From Sphingorhabdus lacus (GTDB lineage Bacteria > Pseudomonadota > Alphaproteobacteria > Sphingomonadales > Sphingomonadaceae), in the NCBI RefSeq assembly GCF_009768975.1, contig NZ_CP035733.1:2834001-2898000 (forward strand): a stretch of 64,000 bases of DNA, written 5' to 3'. The position numbers were made by a program, and so were the translations under genes. Below, piece by piece: positions 47,911 through 56,003 of this stretch; within the stretch, counting starts at the first letter, position 1; each line of letters begins with the position of its first letter. The notes beneath the pieces were generated by a model, which was given only the letters and a program-made list of their open reading frames with translations, was not told where the DNA came from and searched no databases.

Positions 47911-50229
47911 TCAGTCGATATAGGATTTTTTGCCGAACATCCGGTTGAACCAGGCGGGCATTTTGGACTTGGTCCGACCGATGTCGGTATAATAGCTTGC
48001 CGATTCCCAATAATATTGGATGGCATCGCCATAGCGTCCACGCGCATGCTCTTCATAATTAACCTGGTCGAAGATAACGCCCGCGACGCGATTGATGCCC
48101 AGCATTTCCATCGTCGCATTCATTTGGTCAATGGTCGTCTTGCCCCAGCGTGCAACCACAACTGTATGGTCGGCAAAGCTGCACATGGTCCGCGCGTCCT
48201 TGACGGCGAGGGTTGCAGGAGCGTTGATGACAATGAAGTCGAATTTATTCCGGAGATCGGCGAGCAAAACCTGCAGCGCGCGCGACCCGAGCAGGCGGGC
48301 GGGTTCCGCCACCGGCTTGGTCGCACTGATCAGCGCAATCCGGCTGGTGTCGATGGCCGTTTCCGTGTCGATCTGGTCCAGGTCGCTGTCGTTGGGCAGC
48401 ATCGGCGGCGCGATTTTCGAAAAATCGACATGACCCTTCAAAATCTCGATCAGGTCGGGCGTTTCTGCCCGCTTCATTTGTTGGATAAGGCCCGTCTTGC
48501 GCAGATCGAGATCGATCACCGCGACGCGCTTGCCAACCGCCATTGCGGCGGCCGCCAGGGTAACGGATACCACCGACTTTCCGTCGCCGGGCAAAGGTGA
48601 GGTAATCAGCACGGTTTGGCACTGGTTCGGCGTGCTCAATGCGTTGACATCAAAATAGGCCGCACGTGCCACTTCCGAAAAGAGCGATTGTGGATCCCGC
48701 AGGACCGGGCTTTCTTCGATCTTGCTGCCAAAATTCGCTTCGATAAAGGGCAGCATGCCAAAGGTTGGCAAGCCGAACAGCTTCCGGATTTGCGCTGAGT
48801 TCCGCAGCTTGTTGTCAAACAAGTCGATGGCAAAGGCGACAAGAAAGGCGAGAACCGCCGATGCCAGAAGCGCCATTGTGGTAATCTTGAACGGCTGCGG
48901 CGATACGGGCTTTTCGTTCACCGATGCAGGTGACACGACGGTGGTGTTCACACCTTCAAGCGGGTTCTTGGCGCGAATTTCCGAAACACGCTCGGTAATC
49001 TGGTTATACGCCTTCACGGCCTGTTCGGCCTGACGCGACAATGTTTCCAGTTCCACCACATTGCGGATGTTGCTGTAAGCCTTGCCGGTGAGGGCATTGA
49101 GCTGCGCGCGCAATTGACCGGCGCGTGCCGCATCGCCCGACGCATCGCTGCGGGCCATTTGCGCCATACGGGCACCTTCGGCACCCGCAACCGCCGCTGC
49201 ATCCGATGCTGCGCGGCTACGTTCACGGGCCAGATCTTGCCGGACGCGTGACAGAGTTGCCGATAAGCTGATGATTTCGGGGTGGCTGTTGCCATAGGTT
49301 TCCGACTTGCTTGCAAGCTGCGTGGTCAAATCGGCTTCTTGGCGTTCCAGCGCTTGGGTCGAGGCATTGCTGGCCCCGGCAATGCTGCGTATCCCGGCTG
49401 CTGCTGCAACACCGGCGCTGCGTGACGAGGAACCTGCGCTCATTGCCGAAGCGGAAATGGCTTCGCTTTGGATGCGGTTGATCTGGCTGAGATCTTCGGT
49501 CCCGGCTGCACCGGCCAGCATGCCATTGGCAATACGGAAATCGGAAACTGCCTTTGCTGTTTCTTCGGCAATTTTTGCTGTCTCTTCCTGTTTCTTGGTC
49601 AGTGAGGCCAAAAGCTCTTTACTGCGTTCTTCGGCCTTCTTCGTGCGGATCGACTGCACCGACAGCGGATATTGGTTGGCAATCAATGTGGCCATTTCGG
49701 CAGACCGTGACTCTACCGTGATTTCCACAAGGTCCGAGCCTTCCTGCATGGTGATTTCGGACATTTCCAGCAAACGGGTCGCTGCCTTGCGGATTCTTTG
49801 CTTCTTTCCGCCGACAGGATCTTTGCCCATATCTTTCTTGAAATCTGCGCGATCGTAGAGCTCCAGGTCGCGCACAACCTTTTCGGCTGCGGCGCGTGAA
49901 CGGTGCAGTTTGACTTCGTTGGCAATACGCTGGTTGTTCTTCGCCATCACGTCGGCCTGGTTGACACCGACGGCATCGATCAGTTCGACCTGCATTGACA
50001 CAGTAGAGCTGTAGAGAGTGGGGCGGGTAATCTGCCAGATGAAGGCGCTCAAGGTAACGATGGCAATGATGCTGAGCACAAGCTTCTTATGGCGGAGCAA
50101 GACATTCGTGAATTCACCAATGCCAGAGCTATCTACGGTCGAGAAGTTTTGCGGGCCGGCTGTCGTAGGGCGACCTTGCGCAAAACCGACCTGTCCGGAA
50201 TGGTTCGAGCTTATGATAGCATTAGACAT
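47911..50229 (-). CDS. Wzc-type polysaccharide co-polymerase and BY-kinase
   Basis: 772 residues. A cytoplasmic N-terminal tail, then a first membrane helix (about 50-66), a large periplasmic coiled-coil region with Wzz and GNVR-like parts, and a second helix at about 450. The cytoplasmic kinase has Walker A SPLPGDGKS near 543, Walker A' VAVIDLDLRK near 570, and a Tyr-rich C terminus (RYGDAIQYYWESASYYTD and final KSYID). This is the PCP-2a family that controls EPS chain length and export by cyclic autophosphorylation. Partners would be the Wza-like protein at 27162 and the Wzy-like protein at 18290. It opens the minus-strand block; no separate Wzb phosphatase gene is in the window. Confidence 0.93.
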   Translation of the reverse strand: MSNAIISSNHSGQVGFAQGRPTTAGPQNFSTVDSSGIGEFTNVLLRHKKLVLSIIAIVTLSAFIWQITRPTLYSSTVSMQVELIDAVGVNQADVMAKNNQRIANEVKLHRSRAAAEKVVRDLELYDRADFKKDMGKDPVGGKKQRIRKAATRLLEMSEITMQEGSDLVEITVESRSAEMATLIANQYPLSVQSIRTKKAEERSKELLASLTKKQEETAKIAEETAKAVSDFRIANGMLAGAAGTEDLSQINRIQSEAISASAMSAGSSSRSAGVAAAAGIRSIAGASNASTQALERQEADLTTQLASKSETYGNSHPEIISLSATLSRVRQDLARERSRAASDAAAVAGAEGARMAQMARSDASGDAARAGQLRAQLNALTGKAYSNIRNVVELETLSRQAEQAVKAYNQITERVSEIRAKNPLEGVNTTVVSPASVNEKPVSPQPFKITTMALLASAVLAFLVAFAIDLFDNKLRNSAQIRKLFGLPTFGMLPFIEANFGSKIEESPVLRDPQSLFSEVARAAYFDVNALSTPNQCQTVLITSPLPGDGKSVVSVTLAAAAMAVGKRVAVIDLDLRKTGLIQQMKRAETPDLIEILKGHVDFSKIAPPMLPNDSDLDQIDTETAIDTSRIALISATKPVAEPARLLGSRALQVLLADLRNKFDFIVINAPATLAVKDARTMCSFADHTVVVARWGKTTIDQMNATMEMLGINRVAGVIFDQVNYEEHARGRYGDAIQYYWESASYYTDIGRTKSKMPAWFNRMFGKKSYID

Positions 50230-50406
50230 CAGATTACCTTCTTTTTCAACATTTTATGTACCGCAGCCTGAGAATATTGCCGTTTCTCGACCGAGCAGTT
50301 CGCCCCGATGATATAGCGTGCCTCTATTATCGGGGGCGATTGATATTGGGGGGATGGCGCGTCTTTATTGGACTACCCCCTTTGAGCAATGGCTTTGCCA
50401 CGCCAA

Positions 50407-50421
50407 GGTTAACAATTAACC
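50407..50421. promoter_or_regulatory. palindrome GGTTAACAATTAACC
   Basis: Perfect 6-base arms around CAA, 178 bases upstream of the wzc start and 273 before the subtilase start. It contains two TTAA cores three bases apart, not the seven-base spacing of a full CtrA box. It may bind a dimeric regulator. Confidence 0.4.
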
Positions 50422-50533
50422 GGCGGTTCGAAAGCAGAGCCGAAAAGACTCCTTTTTCTTGATAATTTCGGCTTTTACGCAGTGCGTGCTTCGAACTTGA
50501 CGGTCACCGCTATTCATCTGGCAGCAATAACTA

Positions 50534-50541
50534 ATGGTTAA
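50534..50541. promoter_or_regulatory. CtrA-like half-site (ATGGTTAA) before the subtilase gene
   Basis: Reverse complement of TTAACCAT, 153 bases before the subtilase ATG. It is embedded in a TAAC...GTTA dyad at 50528-50540. Confidence 0.4.
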
Positions 50542-50693
50542 TGGAATATTGTCGTTGAGTGCCGCGCAAATGTGTTCAATTATGGGGCGTCAAACGTCCT
50601 GACCTTAATATGTGTTGCATTAGGTTTGACGAGATACTGTAAGATTTGCTGTGCGTCGCTCGGGCGGCAAATCCAAACTGGGAGGTTTCAGTA

Positions 50694-51908
50694 ATGAAGA
50701 GTTTGTATCTGGGAACGGCACTAGCTGCCTTTTCCGTTATCGCCATCAGTCCGGCTTCGGCCGAACGGAACGGCGATCCGATTGCAGATAGCTATATCTG
50801 CGTGTTCAAAAACAATGTCGTTGCAAAAGCTGATGTTGGCGTAAAGGCCGACCGCGCCGTGCGTGATGGCGGTGGCCAGTTGAAGCAGGTATATCGCGAT
50901 GCTGTTCGTGGGTTTGCTGCCAAGATGACCAAGACGGGTGTCGATGGCTTGAAAACGCGCAACAGCGATATTGCCTTTTGTGAACAGGACCGCGTGGTCT
51001 CGGTTACTCCGCTCGATGCAAGTGGCACGGTTGTTTATGCTTTGGGTGAAGTGAACGCGAGCAAGGGCCAGGACGGCGTGAAGCCGCCACCACCTCCTCC
51101 GCCTCCAGGGCCGACCCCTCCGCCTCCGCCCCCTCCACCGCCTACATCGGGCGTTCAGCAGACCCCTTGGGGTATTACACGCGTTGGCGGTGGTATTAAC
51201 GGCACCTTTGCTACGGCTTGGGTCATTGATTCCGGCATCCAGCTGAACCATCCCGATCTGAACGTCGATGTCCCACGCAGCCGCAGCTTCATTACCGGTC
51301 TGACGCCTGACGACCAAAATGGTCACGGCACCCATGTTGCTGGCACCATTGCGGCCATCAACAACAATATCGGTGTGGTCGGCGTCGCGCCGGGTGCAAA
51401 GGTTGTTGCCGTACGTGTTCTCAACAAAAAGGGTAGCGGCTCAACCTCGGGCGTTATTGCCGGTGTCGACTATGTATCGCAAAATGGCGCCGCAGGTGAT
51501 GTCGCCAATATGAGCTTGGGTGGCGGGATCAGTCAGGCATTGGACAATGCCGTAGTTGCCGCAGCAGCCAAAGGTATCCGCTTTGCACTCGCAGCCGGAA
51601 ACGAAGCGACCAACGCCACAAGCAGCTCGCCCGGTCGAGCCAATGGGCCGAATATCTATACGGTGTCGGCCTTTGGCACGGGAGATGTATTTGCGTCATT
51701 CTCGAACTTCGGCAACCCGCCGGTCGATTTTGCGGAACCAGGTGTTGGCATCCGGTCCACATGGCTGGCCGGTGGCTATAATACCATCAGCGGTACGTCG
51801 ATGGCGACACCACATCTTGCCGGGCTCCTGCTCGTTGGTCCCATCCGCAATGGCGGCACTGTGATAGGCGATCGTGATGGCAATCCGGACGTCATCGGCG
51901 TCCGTTAA
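50694..51908 (+). CDS. secreted S8 subtilisin-like serine protease
   Basis: 404 residues. Signal peptide about 1-24 (ending ASA), then an inhibitor-I9-like prodomain (YICVFKNNVVAKADV...). A Pro-rich linker of some 27 residues leads into the catalytic domain. The triad is Asp in AWVIDSGI, His in NGHGTHVAGT, and Ser in GTSMATPH; the oxyanion Asn is in AAGNEAT. GGGAGG precedes ATG 50694. The domain ends soon after the Ser motif, with a short Asp/Gly-rich tail (DRDGNPD). It is probably extracellular or periplasmic and may process the adhesin or other surface proteins; this role is inferred from location only. Confidence 0.9.
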   Translation: MKSLYLGTALAAFSVIAISPASAERNGDPIADSYICVFKNNVVAKADVGVKADRAVRDGGGQLKQVYRDAVRGFAAKMTKTGVDGLKTRNSDIAFCEQDRVVSVTPLDASGTVVYALGEVNASKGQDGVKPPPPPPPPGPTPPPPPPPPPTSGVQQTPWGITRVGGGINGTFATAWVIDSGIQLNHPDLNVDVPRSRSFITGLTPDDQNGHGTHVAGTIAAINNNIGVVGVAPGAKVVAVRVLNKKGSGSTSGVIAGVDYVSQNGAAGDVANMSLGGGISQALDNAVVAAAAKGIRFALAAGNEATNATSSSPGRANGPNIYTVSAFGTGDVFASFSNFGNPPVDFAEPGVGIRSTWLAGGYNTISGTSMATPHLAGLLLVGPIRNGGTVIGDRDGNPDVIGVR

Positions 51909-51942
51909 ATAATTGGATGGTGTAGGGGCCGGACAATGTCCG

Positions 51943-52011
51943 CCCCGAACCAGCCAGATATACATTCAAGAAAGGGCTCCGTGCGCGTTACTGCGTTCGG
52001 GGTCTTTTTTT
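51943..52011 (+). terminator. terminator-like inverted repeat after the subtilase gene
   Basis: CCCCGAAC (51943-51950) pairs exactly with GTTCGGGG (51995-52002), followed by TC and seven T residues (52005-52011). The 44-base loop is long for an intrinsic terminator but the T tract is strong. It lies between the subtilase stop and ugd. Confidence 0.5.
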
Positions 52012-52017
52012 AACCAT
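52010..52017 (+). promoter_or_regulatory. CtrA-like half-site TTAACCAT upstream of ugd
   Basis: Exact TTAACCAT, 129 bases before the ugd start. It abuts the T tract of the preceding terminator, which supplies its first T residues, so chance is a greater concern here than for the other copies. Confidence 0.32.
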
Positions 52018-52145
52018 GAAGCAAGCCATTTGGTGTGCCGAATACCCTTTTGGTCACCGGGCCATTATCCCTTTTAGTGGCTTGCCGTTTGTGTCCCCGC
52101 CAAATATTGAGGCGGCGAACGAAACGCTATTCCCAGGAAATTTGT

Positions 52146-53447
52146 ATGAAAATCGCGATGATAGGATCAGGTTATGTCGGCCTTGTGTCGGGCGCATGCT
52201 TCGCCGACTTTGGTCATGACGTTGTCTGCGTCGACAAGGACGCACGCAAGATCGACCAACTCAACGCCAATATCATGCCGATTTTCGAGCCGGGTCTCGA
52301 TATGCTGGTAAAGACCAACGTTGATGCGAAGCGTCTTTCTTTCTCGACCGATCTGAAGGCATCGCTGAAGGGCTGTGACGCGGTCTTTATCGCCGTAGGC
52401 ACGCCTTCGCGTCGCGGCGACGGCCATGCCGATCTCAGCTATGTTTATGCAGCTTCGGAAGAACTGGCCGCAGCGATTGATCCCAAGACGGTCGTGGTGA
52501 CCAAATCGACCGTGCCCGTTGGCACCGGAGACGAAGTGGAGCGGATCATCCGCGAAGCCAATCCCACGCTGGAATTTGCCGTCGTTTCCAACCCTGAATT
52601 TTTGCGCGAAGGCGCCGCCATTGGCGACTTCAAGCGTCCCGACCGGATTGTTGTCGGTACCGATGTTGAATGGGCCCGCGAAACAATGCGCGCCATCTAT
52701 CGTCCACTGTTCCTCAATGAATCGCCTATTCTTTTTACAAGCCGCCGTTCTTCGGAGCTTATCAAATATGCCGCCAACGCGTTTTTGGCGACCAAAATCA
52801 CCTTTATCAATGAAATGGCCGACCTTTGCGAAAAGCTTGGCGCCAATGTTCAGGACGTGTCGCGCGGAATTGGACTCGACAATCGTATCGGGTCAAAATT
52901 TCTGCACGCAGGTCCGGGCTATGGCGGCAGCTGCTTCCCGAAGGATACGCTTGCTCTGCTCAAAACCGCTCAGGATAACGATAGTCCGGTCCGCATTGTT
53001 GAAGCCGTCGTTCAAGCAAACGATCTTCGCAAGCGGGCCATGGGTCGCAAGATTATCGCTGCCCTGGGCGGGGATGCGCGGGGCAAGAAAGTCGCGCTGC
53101 TTGGCCTGACTTTCAAACCCAATACCGACGACATGCGTGATGCGCCGTCGATCGCGATTGTTCAGACCTTGCTGGATGCAGGCGCGCAAGTGCATGCCCA
53201 TGATCCCGAAGGCATGGAAGAGGCATCGAAAATTCTCCCCGAAGTCGTCATGACAGACAGCGCCTATGCTGCTGCCGAAGGCGCAGATGCGGTTGCGTTG
53301 GTAACCGAATGGGATGCGTACCGCGCGCTCGACCTTGCCAAACTGCGTTCGGCAATGAACGGTGACGCGATGGTTGATCTGCGGAATATTTACCGCAGCA
53401 ACGAAATTGAGGCCGCCGGCTTCCGTTACAGCAGCATCGGTCGCTAA
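52146..53447 (+). CDS. ugd: UDP-glucose 6-dehydrogenase
   Basis: 433 residues. NAD-binding GSGYVG at residues 8-13; the catalytic Cys at about residue 263 in GYGGSCFPKD; and the C-terminal UDP-binding region GLTFKPNTDDMRDAPS. It oxidises UDP-glucose twice to UDP-glucuronate, a precursor of acidic EPS residues. AGGAA six bases before ATG 52146 decides the start; the frame is open further upstream but the GSGYVG fold begins here. Its stop overlaps the hemN stop by 4 bases, tail to tail. The product would give the uronic acids on which pectate-lyase-like enzymes act. Confidence 0.95.
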   Translation: MKIAMIGSGYVGLVSGACFADFGHDVVCVDKDARKIDQLNANIMPIFEPGLDMLVKTNVDAKRLSFSTDLKASLKGCDAVFIAVGTPSRRGDGHADLSYVYAASEELAAAIDPKTVVVTKSTVPVGTGDEVERIIREANPTLEFAVVSNPEFLREGAAIGDFKRPDRIVVGTDVEWARETMRAIYRPLFLNESPILFTSRRSSELIKYAANAFLATKITFINEMADLCEKLGANVQDVSRGIGLDNRIGSKFLHAGPGYGGSCFPKDTLALLKTAQDNDSPVRIVEAVVQANDLRKRAMGRKIIAALGGDARGKKVALLGLTFKPNTDDMRDAPSIAIVQTLLDAGAQVHAHDPEGMEEASKILPEVVMTDSAYAAAEGADAVALVTEWDAYRALDLAKLRSAMNGDAMVDLRNIYRSNEIEAAGFRYSSIGR

Positions 53448-54760
53448 ACCGCCTGCGACGCCGCCAATATTTTGTCCGATTGGCGAAATCGGTCAAAGGC
53501 GGCGGCGATGCAGCGGGCGTAGGGACGGCCGCTGTCTTCTATCACAAGCTGATCCCCGTGCCATTTGGCAAGGCCGCGTTCTTCAAAGGGCTGCAATGCT
53601 CCTGTGGGATGGGCATCGGCGCGCACTTCGACATGGCCGTCGCATAACAACCGCTCGATCCAGCGGCTATGCTCCATGTCCTCGGCATCGGGTACAAAAC
53701 CCCGCGAAGCGGCGAGCGCACCAGCATTTACCCGGTCGCGATAGGCGCCAATATTCTTCTCATTCTGGACGAGCAATCCGGGCAGCATGCTGATCGAACT
53801 CGCCCCAAAGCCCAGCAGCGTTTCGTTGCTGTCCTCGGTAAATCCCTGAAAATTGCGCCGTACCTTCCCGGCTTTCGCGGCGATGGCCAGCGGATCTTCA
53901 GGGAGAGCGAAATGGTCGAAGCCGATCGGCGCATAGCCCGCTTCAACAAGCATATCGAAACCTAAAGCGGATTGCTGGAACCTTAGATTTGCGTCTGGCA
54001 GGGCATCGGTGTCGATCCGCCGTTGTCGCGGGATCATCGACGGCAGATGGGCATATCCGAACAGCGCTATTCGTGTGGGACGCAGTGCGATGGCCTGCTT
54101 CAGGCTGTCGCGCACATCTTCCAGCGACTGATGCGGCAAGCCGTACATCATGTCGAAATTGATCGCCTTGATCCCGCGTGACCGCAGGGATGAAACGCAG
54201 GTTTCGATCAGCGCAAGGGGCTGCACCCGGCCAATGGCTTCCTGAACATGGGGGGTGAAGGTTTGGACGCCCATGCTCACGCGGCTGACATTCGATGCGG
54301 CCATAACCAGCGCCCATTCGGACGTAAATCCGCGCGGGTCTATCTCTACCGAGATTTCCGGCTGGCCAGCGGCAAAGACAGTGATGATGCGGTCCAGCAA
54401 GCGCACGAATTCGACCGTTGAAAGGGCATTCGGACTTCCGCCGCCAAAGGCGATTCGCTGCACAAAACCCCGTCCGCCGATATATTTGGCAACCAATGCC
54501 AGCTCAGCCTCCAGCGCATCAAGATAGGCCGCAAGACGTTGCGCTTTGGACGCTGCTCCGGTGTTGCAGCCGCAATACCAGCAGATCTGCTCACAAAAGG
54601 GGATGTGCAAATATAAGGAGAGCGGTGTTCCCGGGGCGACATTGCGCAATGCCCTCGCATAGTCATCCGGACCGACGCCCTCATGGAATTCCGCAGCGGT
54701 TGGGTAGCTGGTGTAGCGGGGCACGGGTCTGCTGAGCAGTTCGGGATAATATGGCCACAT
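53444..54760 (-). CDS. hemN: oxygen-independent coproporphyrinogen III oxidase
   Basis: 438 residues, radical-SAM. The iron-sulfur motif is C56-x3-C60-x2-C63 with a further C65 (CEQICWYCGC), as in E. coli HemN. GGGSPN, SRVSMGVQTF and MMYGLPHQ are also conserved. The C-terminal HemN domain is present, which distinguishes it from HemW. It decarboxylates coproporphyrinogen III under low oxygen, supplying heme for the cbb3 oxidase encoded nearby. An FNR-type box (54794-54807) lies 34 bases upstream of its start. Confidence 0.95.
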   Translation of the reverse strand: MWPYYPELLSRPVPRYTSYPTAAEFHEGVGPDDYARALRNVAPGTPLSLYLHIPFCEQICWYCGCNTGAASKAQRLAAYLDALEAELALVAKYIGGRGFVQRIAFGGGSPNALSTVEFVRLLDRIITVFAAGQPEISVEIDPRGFTSEWALVMAASNVSRVSMGVQTFTPHVQEAIGRVQPLALIETCVSSLRSRGIKAINFDMMYGLPHQSLEDVRDSLKQAIALRPTRIALFGYAHLPSMIPRQRRIDTDALPDANLRFQQSALGFDMLVEAGYAPIGFDHFALPEDPLAIAAKAGKVRRNFQGFTEDSNETLLGFGASSISMLPGLLVQNEKNIGAYRDRVNAGALAASRGFVPDAEDMEHSRWIERLLCDGHVEVRADAHPTGALQPFEERGLAKWHGDQLVIEDSGRPYARCIAAAFDRFRQSDKILAASQAV

Positions 54761-54793
54761 GCCACCTTCATAATTCCCGTCCGCGGCAAGACC

Positions 54794-54807
54794 TTGATCT
54801 GCGTCAA
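54794..54807. promoter_or_regulatory. FNR/FixK-type anaerobox, hemN-ompW
   Basis: TTGAT-CTGC-GTCAA fits TTGA[CT]-N4-[AG]TCAA. It stands in the 112-base gap between divergent hemN and ompW, about 34 bases from the first ATG and 66 from the second, and could activate both. The Fnr-type gene at the right edge is the obvious candidate regulator. Confidence 0.82.
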
Positions 54808-54872
54808 AGACTTTAAATTTGGACGCAGCAATATGACCCTACTGACAACAAGGTCAGCATAAGGAAATTGAC

Positions 54873-55538
54873 ATGAAATCTCTCTCCCTGAAAACAAGCA
54901 TGCTGGTGGTGGCCATGGCCTTGGGGACCAGCGCAGCCCATGCCGAGGCAGGCGACACCTTCATCCGTATACGCGGTATCATGGTTGCGCCGACCGAAAG
55001 TTCGGGCCCCATATTGCCGGCCTTTCCCACCGAAGAGGTAAAGGTCAACAACAGCGTAATGCCCGAAGTCGACATCACCCATATGGTCAGCGACAATGTG
55101 GGGCTGGAGCTCATTGCTGCGACCACCAAGCATAATGCTTCGGGTACAAGCGGCACGACAGGCGGTATCGGCAAACTTGCATCCACCTGGGTGCTGCCGC
55201 CCACATTGACCGTGCAATATCATTTTGCCCCGGAAGCCAAAGTGCGCCCCTATGTTGGCGCGGGCGTGAACTACACGATCTTCTATTCCGAAAAGCCGTC
55301 GGCCGGTCTCGAAACGGCTGTGGGCCAGACCGACGTCAATTTGAAAGACAGCTTCGGCTGGGCCGCGCAGGCGGGGATCGATATCGATCTGAACGAGAAG
55401 ATGTTCCTGAACTTTGACGTGAAATATATCGACATCGATACGACGGCGCGCTTGGCGACAACCGCCATCGGCACGCAGCGCGTGAAGATCAGCCTTGATC
55501 CAATCGTGGTCGGTGTAGGGGTGGGCTTCCGCATTTAA
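54873..55538 (+). CDS. ompW: OmpW-family outer-membrane protein
   Basis: 221 residues with a signal peptide of about 24 (ending AHA). The mature part has the OmpW features IRIRGIMVAPTES, an LTVQYHF strand, KVRPYVGAGVNYTIFY, and a terminal VGVGVGFRI barrel signature. It is an eight-stranded barrel thought to pass small hydrophobic molecules. ompW genes are commonly FNR-controlled, which agrees with the anaerobox upstream. GGAAATTGAC lies just before the ATG. A strong terminator follows at 55582-55615. Confidence 0.92.
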   Translation: MKSLSLKTSMLVVAMALGTSAAHAEAGDTFIRIRGIMVAPTESSGPILPAFPTEEVKVNNSVMPEVDITHMVSDNVGLELIAATTKHNASGTSGTTGGIGKLASTWVLPPTLTVQYHFAPEAKVRPYVGAGVNYTIFYSEKPSAGLETAVGQTDVNLKDSFGWAAQAGIDIDLNEKMFLNFDVKYIDIDTTARLATTAIGTQRVKISLDPIVVGVGVGFRI

Positions 55539-55581
55539 GAGACGCGCAGGGCGGCCAAGGGTCATTGGCCGCCCCGCGTAA

Positions 55582-55615
55582 GGCGGCGCTTCCGGGGGGA
55601 GGCGCCGCCTTTTTT
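55582..55615 (+). terminator. rho-independent terminator of ompW
   Basis: GGCGGCGC (55582-55589) and GCGCCGCC (55602-55609) form a perfect 8-bp GC stem with a 12-base loop, followed by six T residues on the plus strand. It also separates ompW from the convergent end of the cco operon. Confidence 0.88.
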
Positions 55616-55620
55616 AATGC

Positions 55621-55857
55621 TCAGCAGCAGTCTTCCGGGTCGCTGTCGTTCAGCTTTTTCCGCCGGTCGTTGGCCGCATGGCAGCCTTTTTTGCAGCAAC
55701 CATGATCATCGCCTTCACCGGGGTGAGGTTGCTTTACAGGAATCGACACCCGCACGCCGGGCTGTCCGCACACGCCGACGGTCAGCGTCTTGCCTTGCGC
55801 CGGAAGGGGCGGGATGACCAATATGGCAATCGCCAAAAGAGCAGCCATACGCTTCAC
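55621..55857 (-). CDS. small Cys-rich exported protein at the end of the cco operon
   Basis: 78 residues with a signal peptide (about 1-22). The mature part carries HGCCKKGCH and a terminal DCC: six Cys and several His, suggesting metal binding. The GTG start overlaps the ccoS stop (GTGA), so it belongs to the ccoNOQPGHIS operon. I do not recognise the family. Because cbb3 oxidase assembly needs periplasmic copper delivery, a copper-carrying role is plausible, but unproven. Its stop is 5 bases from the ompW terminator. Confidence 0.68.
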   Translation of the reverse strand: MKRMAALLAIAILVIPPLPAQGKTLTVGVCGQPGVRVSIPVKQPHPGEGDDHGCCKKGCHAANDRRKKLNDSDPEDCC

Positions 55858-56003
55858 AGCGGGTCTTCCTCATCAATCAATATCCGTAAAGCTGCCCCGT
55901 CGGCATCGTCAAACTGTCCATTTTTCAACGACCAGAAAAAGGAGCCAAGGCCCAGAAGGCCAAGCCCCAGCGCCACCGGGATCAGCAAGGCAAGACCGGT
56001 CAT
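55854..56003 (-). CDS. ccoS: cbb3 oxidase assembly protein CcoS
   Basis: 49 residues: one membrane helix (about 4-24, rich in Gly/Leu), then SLKNGQFDDADGAALRILID, which is the typical CcoS tail. The gene is too short for most gene finders. It starts with ATG in an ATGA overlap with ccoI and ends overlapping the GTG of the Cys-rich gene. CcoS is needed to place cofactors in CcoN. Confidence 0.92.
   Translation of the reverse strand: MTGLALLIPVALGLGLLGLGSFFWSLKNGQFDDADGAALRILIDEEDPL

Larger units (their letters stand above)
50230..50693. other. 464-base divergent region between wzc and the subtilase gene
   Basis: No gene is seen. It contains a 15-base palindrome GGTTAA-CAA-TTAACC (50407-50421), a TAAC-TAATG-GTTA dyad (50528-50540) that overlaps a CtrA-like half-site, and stretches rich in A/T at about 50510-50560. 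Promoters for both flanking genes should be here. Confidence 0.6.
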
